DNA of 64,000 nucleotides, taken from positions 5,121,035 through 5,185,034 of the forward strand of contig NW_002060946.1 in NCBI RefSeq assembly GCF_000150275.1. The letters are read 5' to 3'. This document shows positions 58,801 to 64,000 of this stretch, one piece after another. Made by a program: the position numbers and the translations under genes. The notes under the pieces are model-generated. The model was not told where the DNA came from. It was given only the letters and a program-made list of their open reading frames with translations, and did not search any database. Source of the DNA: Trichoplax adhaerens (lineage: Eukaryota; Placozoa; Uniplacotomia; Trichoplacea; Trichoplacidae). Each line of letters opens with the position of its first letter. Within the stretch, counting starts at the first letter, position 1.

Positions 58801-61800
58801 TATCTAGCACTAAAAGGGCCAATATACAAGAAAATGTTGAATTAATACGGCTACAACGTGAAGTTAAAGATAAAGCTACTCAACTGCAGGCAGTTCAAGC
58901 TCAATATGAAAATTTAAAAGAGGTCAAAAAATTTTAAAATATAAATATAGCTTATCGTTTTATTTTGCTATCTTCTATCTCGTTAATAAATTTTAATATT
59001 TCTTTCATATGAAATAGACGATGACGAAATTTAAAGGTAGTTATGATACCAACAATACCGAAATTGAAAATCTTCAGGCAATGATTTTAGAGGTACTGAA
59101 CAGTTTATTATAGAAGAAGGACAAATTAATAGACTTAAAAGCCGTCCAAATATCTGTAACCAAGGTATTTATAAAGATGATAATCCGAAATTTATTAATA
59201 GAGGAATAAAAAAAATGAAGAACTTCAAGCCGATTTAGAAAAGCAGAAAATTATTAATGAAAGACTTGATGAGGTAAACTGATTTGAAGAATAAAGACAT
59301 TTTAGAAACCATACAGAATATGCACGCGAAAAAATGTATAAATATGGTTTTAAGAATAATTGAAATGACATTATGCTATTTTTCCTTAATACATACAGTA
59401 TCGCGATCAAATCATGGAACTAGAGGCAGAAAAACAGATTTTGAAAGAAGCTAATGAAAAAATTATAAAGAGGTAATTAAATTCTTCTTAGGTGATAATG
59501 TTAGATAGATTTGAAGGAACTTAAATCAAGATATTACAGTTAAATACGCCGATTAATCTCCGTCATTTTCCTCTTCTAGCACATTTGGTGGTGAACGAGA
59601 ATTAGAACATCAAAGAGAAATTAATGGCTACAAGGTGAAATTGGCTGAAATAGAAACAACCCTAAAAGTTGATTTAAGTGAGAAAGGGGAATACATGGAG
59701 AAGCTTAAACAAGAAAGAGGTAACTAGTATAAGTTTTAAATACCGCAAAATTAATTCATTTCATGAGGATCTTGGAAATATCAAATACGGAAACGTAGTT
59801 ACAGTATTTTAAGAATGTTGTTTTAAAATTATATAATTCTTCATTACTTACAGTTTATAGCAAATATACAGGCCTATAAATGATATAATTTCACCTTTTT
59901 GACAGAAACGAATCGGTTTTTAAACGAGCACTGCAATGAATTGCAATCTATGTTTTTGGAGCTTAAAGAAAAGCACGAAGATCTAAGTGGAAAGATGGAA
60001 TTTTTCACCAAGGTTTGTTCATTATTTCAAGTTTGCAATATCTTGAAATCGGAGAATCGTTAAAGAGCGTTGTTGGAGATTTTCTTGATGCATTAAACCA
60101 CGACAATAATTTTAGCCAAGAAAATGATCACATCATTGCCAAACATGTTAACTTTATCATTCCAACAGGAAAGCGCTGTAGATATCAATGAACTAGAAGA
60201 AGCATTAGCATTAATCAAGGTAAGCACAGCTAGTTCAATATTTCCAAAGCTGTTATTAGCAACGCCTTTGTCATTACAACATTGTTCATGTACTGTAAAA
60301 TTTACATATATATAGATGCGTAAAGAAAAAGAAAATATAGAGGATACTGAATTTAATATACGAGCAAAAGAAGAAGAGCTTAAAGGTATTTGCATAATTA
60401 AGAGATTATTTAGATCATTTACTAGTATAACCTATTCACCCTTGTTAATTCAACACTAATATAACCAACAATGCTCCTTATAACAGCATTAAAGCGCGAA
60501 TTATTAGAAGTCCGAGCAGTGTACTGTGAAACCGTTAGTGAGTTAGAAAAAACTAGAAATATGTTGTCTATGCAGCATCAAATCAATAAAGAATATAAAA
60601 ATGAGGTTAGTATACTATTGAAAAAACTATCTTGAATCCTATCTAACTTTCAAAATAATACTGTAGGTGTGCAGTTTGATAATTAATTAATGATATGCCA
60701 CAATGATTCATCCAATTCCTAACAGGTGGATAGTGTAAATAAACGATTCGCAATTGACAAAGAAGAATTTAATGCGAAACTGAAAGAGTATGCTGATCTA
60801 TTAGATATTCGAGCAGCAAGAATTAAGGTAAATTGACGATAATTAGGATATTTGAATAAAATTCAGCTTATACCGTCCAGTCACAGCGATTTTAGCCAGT
60901 AATTTTAGTGAATAAATGTAAAATATTTCTTATATTATTACTACAGAAATTAGAAGCACAATTGAGAGATATCGCCTACGGCACTAAACAATATAAACTA
61001 GAAGCAAATAAAGAAGAGGTAAATGATGTAGATATAACTCTTAAATTAATGAAACAGCCCACTGGGTAGTTTATGCTAGCGATCTTATATAACCTTAGCC
61101 CTTAATTTTACAGCCATATTGACGCTTAATTTCACTTTTCAATTTAAAGGACGAATATGAGGATACAACTGAAGTGGTAGAATTAGAACGCGGTGAAAAT
61201 ATTTTCGAATTTCATGTTGCCAAGGTAGCCTAATGATATCTAAAATTTCCTAGCAAAATTCGCAAATCATCTTTCTTATATTCATATTAGCTGCTATGTA
61301 ATCTATCATTATTACCAAGTTATTAATATCTGTTTATTCTATCCATTCGATTGCCATAGATGGTCCTATCTGACGAAGCCCAAGCAGTATTCGATGATGC
61401 TGAGCCTATTACTTTTATTACTATTGAATTTTATGAATTTGAAATACAAGCAACTCCTATAGTCCGAGGCTATCGGTATTAAGATATACACCAATAAAAA
61501 TAGATATTGTGATGATAATCCCTTTCTAACCTTTCACTTTCTTTCTTTTCGATTCTATTTTAGACCTGAATTTAATTCGACATCGCAATACGTCGTCAGA
61601 GTTGATGATTTTTTCTTGCGATATTTACAGAAAGTAAGTGCTAATAAGGCAGCGCTACCAGGATTTACAATATACGCCATATCAAGATATTTGCAGCTAC
61701 TGAAGCAGATAGAATTCTTAATAGTTAGCCTTGGGTCTGGTCTTTACTTACATGCAACTAATTTTCAGTAGCGAGTAGATTTGTATAGTTAATTTACTAC

Positions 61801-64000
61801 TGGTAGAAATTCTTGATAACTGGTGATTCCTGGTCAGCAATTAGAATTTAGAATTCTGCCCTAGTTAATCCAGAGATCAATATAAGAATTCTAATTAAAG
61901 TAGAATTATAGATATTTATAATCTTATGAAATGTTATGTTTAAACTATAACTACCGACATATACGACTAGAAGATGTGAAGCTTGAATTCAATTTAGAAT
62001 TTACCTTCTAGTGATTTTGATTACAGGAAATTATGCTTTCTAGGATACTAAAAACTCAATTTCAACTCTATTTGCCTATACTTACAATGATAGGAAAGTG
62101 CTACGTTGGAATTACATCGAGCTTTCGGTACCGATTATCGAACGGTAGCTGCATGCCAAGTCACTTTTAGTGAGATTTTAGAGCATGGAGAAGGTAGAAT
62201 CCGTGGTACAGCACAATTAGTCGGCATTGATGGTTCTTCGACAGGATTTAAATTTGCCTCTATCGAATTTTGGTACAGACTACGTGTACCTATGGAACAG
62301 GCATTAAGACTTTATAAAGAACGTACTAAAGCCATTGGCTATGTTGCTAGCAATATTACTGCTAACAAGAGTCAAACTTTCAAAGAAAGTAAAATACCTG
62401 AAATCCGCCAACCCTCGACACAAGAAGATTATAATGAGCTAAATGTACGAATTGTACGTTGTACTAATCTACGAACAAGAAGAGGTGGTAAGTCTATATC
62501 AGTTTACCCTTTGATATAACATGATGGTCTTTTTCTACCAAGAGAGACTTATTCTTTCTTCGATGATTTCTTGTAGATGTTCAACCTTCGCCTTACTGCG
62601 TCTATAAATTTTACGAATTTGATGATCACGATACAACCATTATCTCCAATTCTAATTCTCCCGAGTTCAGCGATGTTCGAAACTTTTGCCTTAACGTGGA
62701 TGCTGATCTTGATGCCTACTTAAAGACAGGGGTAAGTATTTCCACCTCGCTATTAGCAGAATTCAATTAGCGTCCCAAAAGCTATGGATAGTATACTTAA
62801 CGAGGACAGTAATCTGAATCCTTGTCTTCTCTTTCGATATGAAAATCTAGACATTAGATATCTATGTCTTTGACGATAGCGATCCTGAAGATGCAGCTTA
62901 CCTCGGGGTAGCTAAAATTCCGTTACTACCGCTAACCCATGACAACCCAATTCAAGGCGTATTCGAATTAACCACGGTTAATAAAGTTTCTACAGTAGTG
63001 TTATAGCAACTATTTTAAGCTGTAGTAATTTTACCAACACTCGAATTAGCCAGTATGGCTAACTTTAATTTATCTGCAACCAATTACAGGGTGATAACTT
63101 AAGCAATGGTAACATCGAAATTGTGATTAGATGGATGTATACTTATTTGCCAGCAACAGAACCCAGCAAGGTACGTTTAATAAATCAAATCACCAGCAAC
63201 TATGAAAAGAATATATCATGATAGTGCCGTTAGCATAAAGAAATCGATCATCTTATAGTCCTATTTTGACTCATGGCCATGCTTTTCTTGCTTCTTAAAT
63301 GATAGATGGCGACAAAGACGCCAAGTAAAAGGACAGTGCCAGTGGAGTCGAGTATACCGATACGTCAACCATCAGCTTCCTCGACTCCAGGATACCATTT
63401 AGCAGCAATGAAAAATAATTTATCAGGACCGATACCTATGAAGTCTTTGGATGATGGACAGGATAAAACACTTTTACAAGAAGTACCGATAGAAAATCTC
63501 CGATCTTCAGCTCAACCTTCCATTTCACTGGCAGAAGCAAAACTTTCAGGTAGATTATATTCTATGCTGGATGCTTTTACACTAGCTGATAAATTTATAT
63601 GAATTAGTAATCCTTTTAAAGAGGAAATAACTTGCAGAAAATTGCGCTAGGATATGTTAGCAGGCGCAGATCGCTACTTGATATAATTCACGAATTAATG
63701 CAAGATATAAAATTGTTTTAACCGTTAGAAACAACCATTTACTAGTTAAGAATCTTATAAACTGTAGATTTAAAATGAAATTAGTTCATTCTCTGATTTT
63801 CAATTCACTACTACAACAGAACCAAAACGTAGGCCAGCTTCATCAACAACCAGTCACCAAGCTAATATTGTTCATTCTGCACCAGAAACGGAAGAAACTC
63901 CCCATGTCGATTCCAATGCCGATGATGAGATTCTAAAGTCCAAATTGGTTAACGAATTGAAGAAAACTCCACCACTTCTGCAAAGGAAATCGTCAGGATC
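55872..64000 (+). CDS. RPGRIP1L: RPGRIP1L homologue, 5' part (30 exons, about 1062 codons visible; runs off right edge)
   Basis: This is a ciliary transition-zone scaffold. The exons are 55872-55914, 56369-56469, 56751-56794, 56950-57008, 57093-57187, 57272-57435, 57696-57734, 57831-57857, 57962-58003, 58106-58178, 58746-58922, 59018-59092, 59202-59273, 59399-59472, 59580-59719, 59906-60012, 60169-60219, 60316-60385, 60487-60605, 60726-60827, 60947-61018, 61150-61224, 61360-61475, 61564-61633, 62094-62487, 62577-62731, 62851-62976, 63090-63170, 63306-63549 and 63820 to the edge. All are in phase. The start is the ATG whose exon joins in phase to SREELEDRYLRLHEEN, the conserved N-terminal motif. 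Residues about 17-580 are coiled coil (VELIRLQREVKDKA, DLLDIRAARIKKLEAQLRDI, AYGTKQYKLEA). The first C2 domain spans about 590-735 (LERGENIFEFHV, EIQATPIVRGYRPEFNSTSQ, VAACQVTFSEIL). The second C2 spans about 785-920 (ELNVRIVRCTNL, SPYCVYKFYEF, LDIYVFDDSD). A Ser/Thr-rich linker follows. The C-terminal RPGR-interacting domain would lie beyond 64000. Orthology to RPGRIP1L versus RPGRIP1 is not resolvable; this may be the single ancestral gene. Confidence 0.95.

Noticed and set aside
59114-59164. Candidate RPGRIP1L exon of 51 bp
   Set aside because: It would need a 21-nt upstream intron and makes the coiled coil about 17 residues too long compared with the vertebrate protein. Left out of the gene model and listed as a finding.

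Overview
The window looks like nuclear DNA of an early-branching animal. It is AT-rich and carries multi-exon protein genes with short GT-AG introns, mostly 50-800 bp. Splice phases join cleanly across almost every junction I rebuilt. The gene set is animal: SLC6 transporters, KIAA0513, TMEM143, roadblock dynein light chains, anillin and RPGRIP1L. Gene density, exon number and base composition fit a placozoan (Trichoplax-like) genome. That assignment is inference and could not be checked by database search. Exons were rebuilt by hand from reading frames, splice sites and recalled family features.

Layout. Positions 1-24020 hold a same-strand (minus) SLC6 neighbourhood: the first exon of one gene cut by the left edge (318-447) and two complete 8-exon paralogues (3346-6363 and 20927-24020). 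They belong to the neutral amino acid branch (NTT/B0AT-like). Between the two complete genes lie about 14.5 kb with no recognisable gene. This stretch holds a 120-bp satellite with a two-monomer pattern (8174-8890), a roughly 265-bp tandem array (9400-10740), a GC-richer island with a CCATGG-rich minisatellite (about 12990-13870) and a 98-base assembly gap (14006-14103). Positions 24180-32320 are gene-poor.

From 32321 the window becomes gene-dense: KIAA0513-like (+, 32321-37706) converges with TMEM143 (-, 39427-41275). TMEM143 is divergent from a DYNLRB roadblock gene (+, 42845-44254), which is followed by a second DYNLRB copy (+, 45880-46919). Anillin (-, 48146-53754) converges on the second DYNLRB gene and is divergent from RPGRIP1L (+, 55872 to beyond the right edge).

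Functional themes. Two dynein roadblock light chains and RPGRIP1L (ciliary transition zone) lie within about 20 kb, with anillin (contractile-ring scaffold) between them. Both divergent promoter regions (41276-42844 and 53755-55871) carry dense GTAC/TACTGTA palindromic DNA, including a perfect 38-bp palindrome at 55089-55126 and a three-copy tandem repeat with 23-bp inverted arms at 41431-42585. These palindromic islands are the least explained structures in the window. I found no tRNA, rRNA, CRISPR array or intact transposon.
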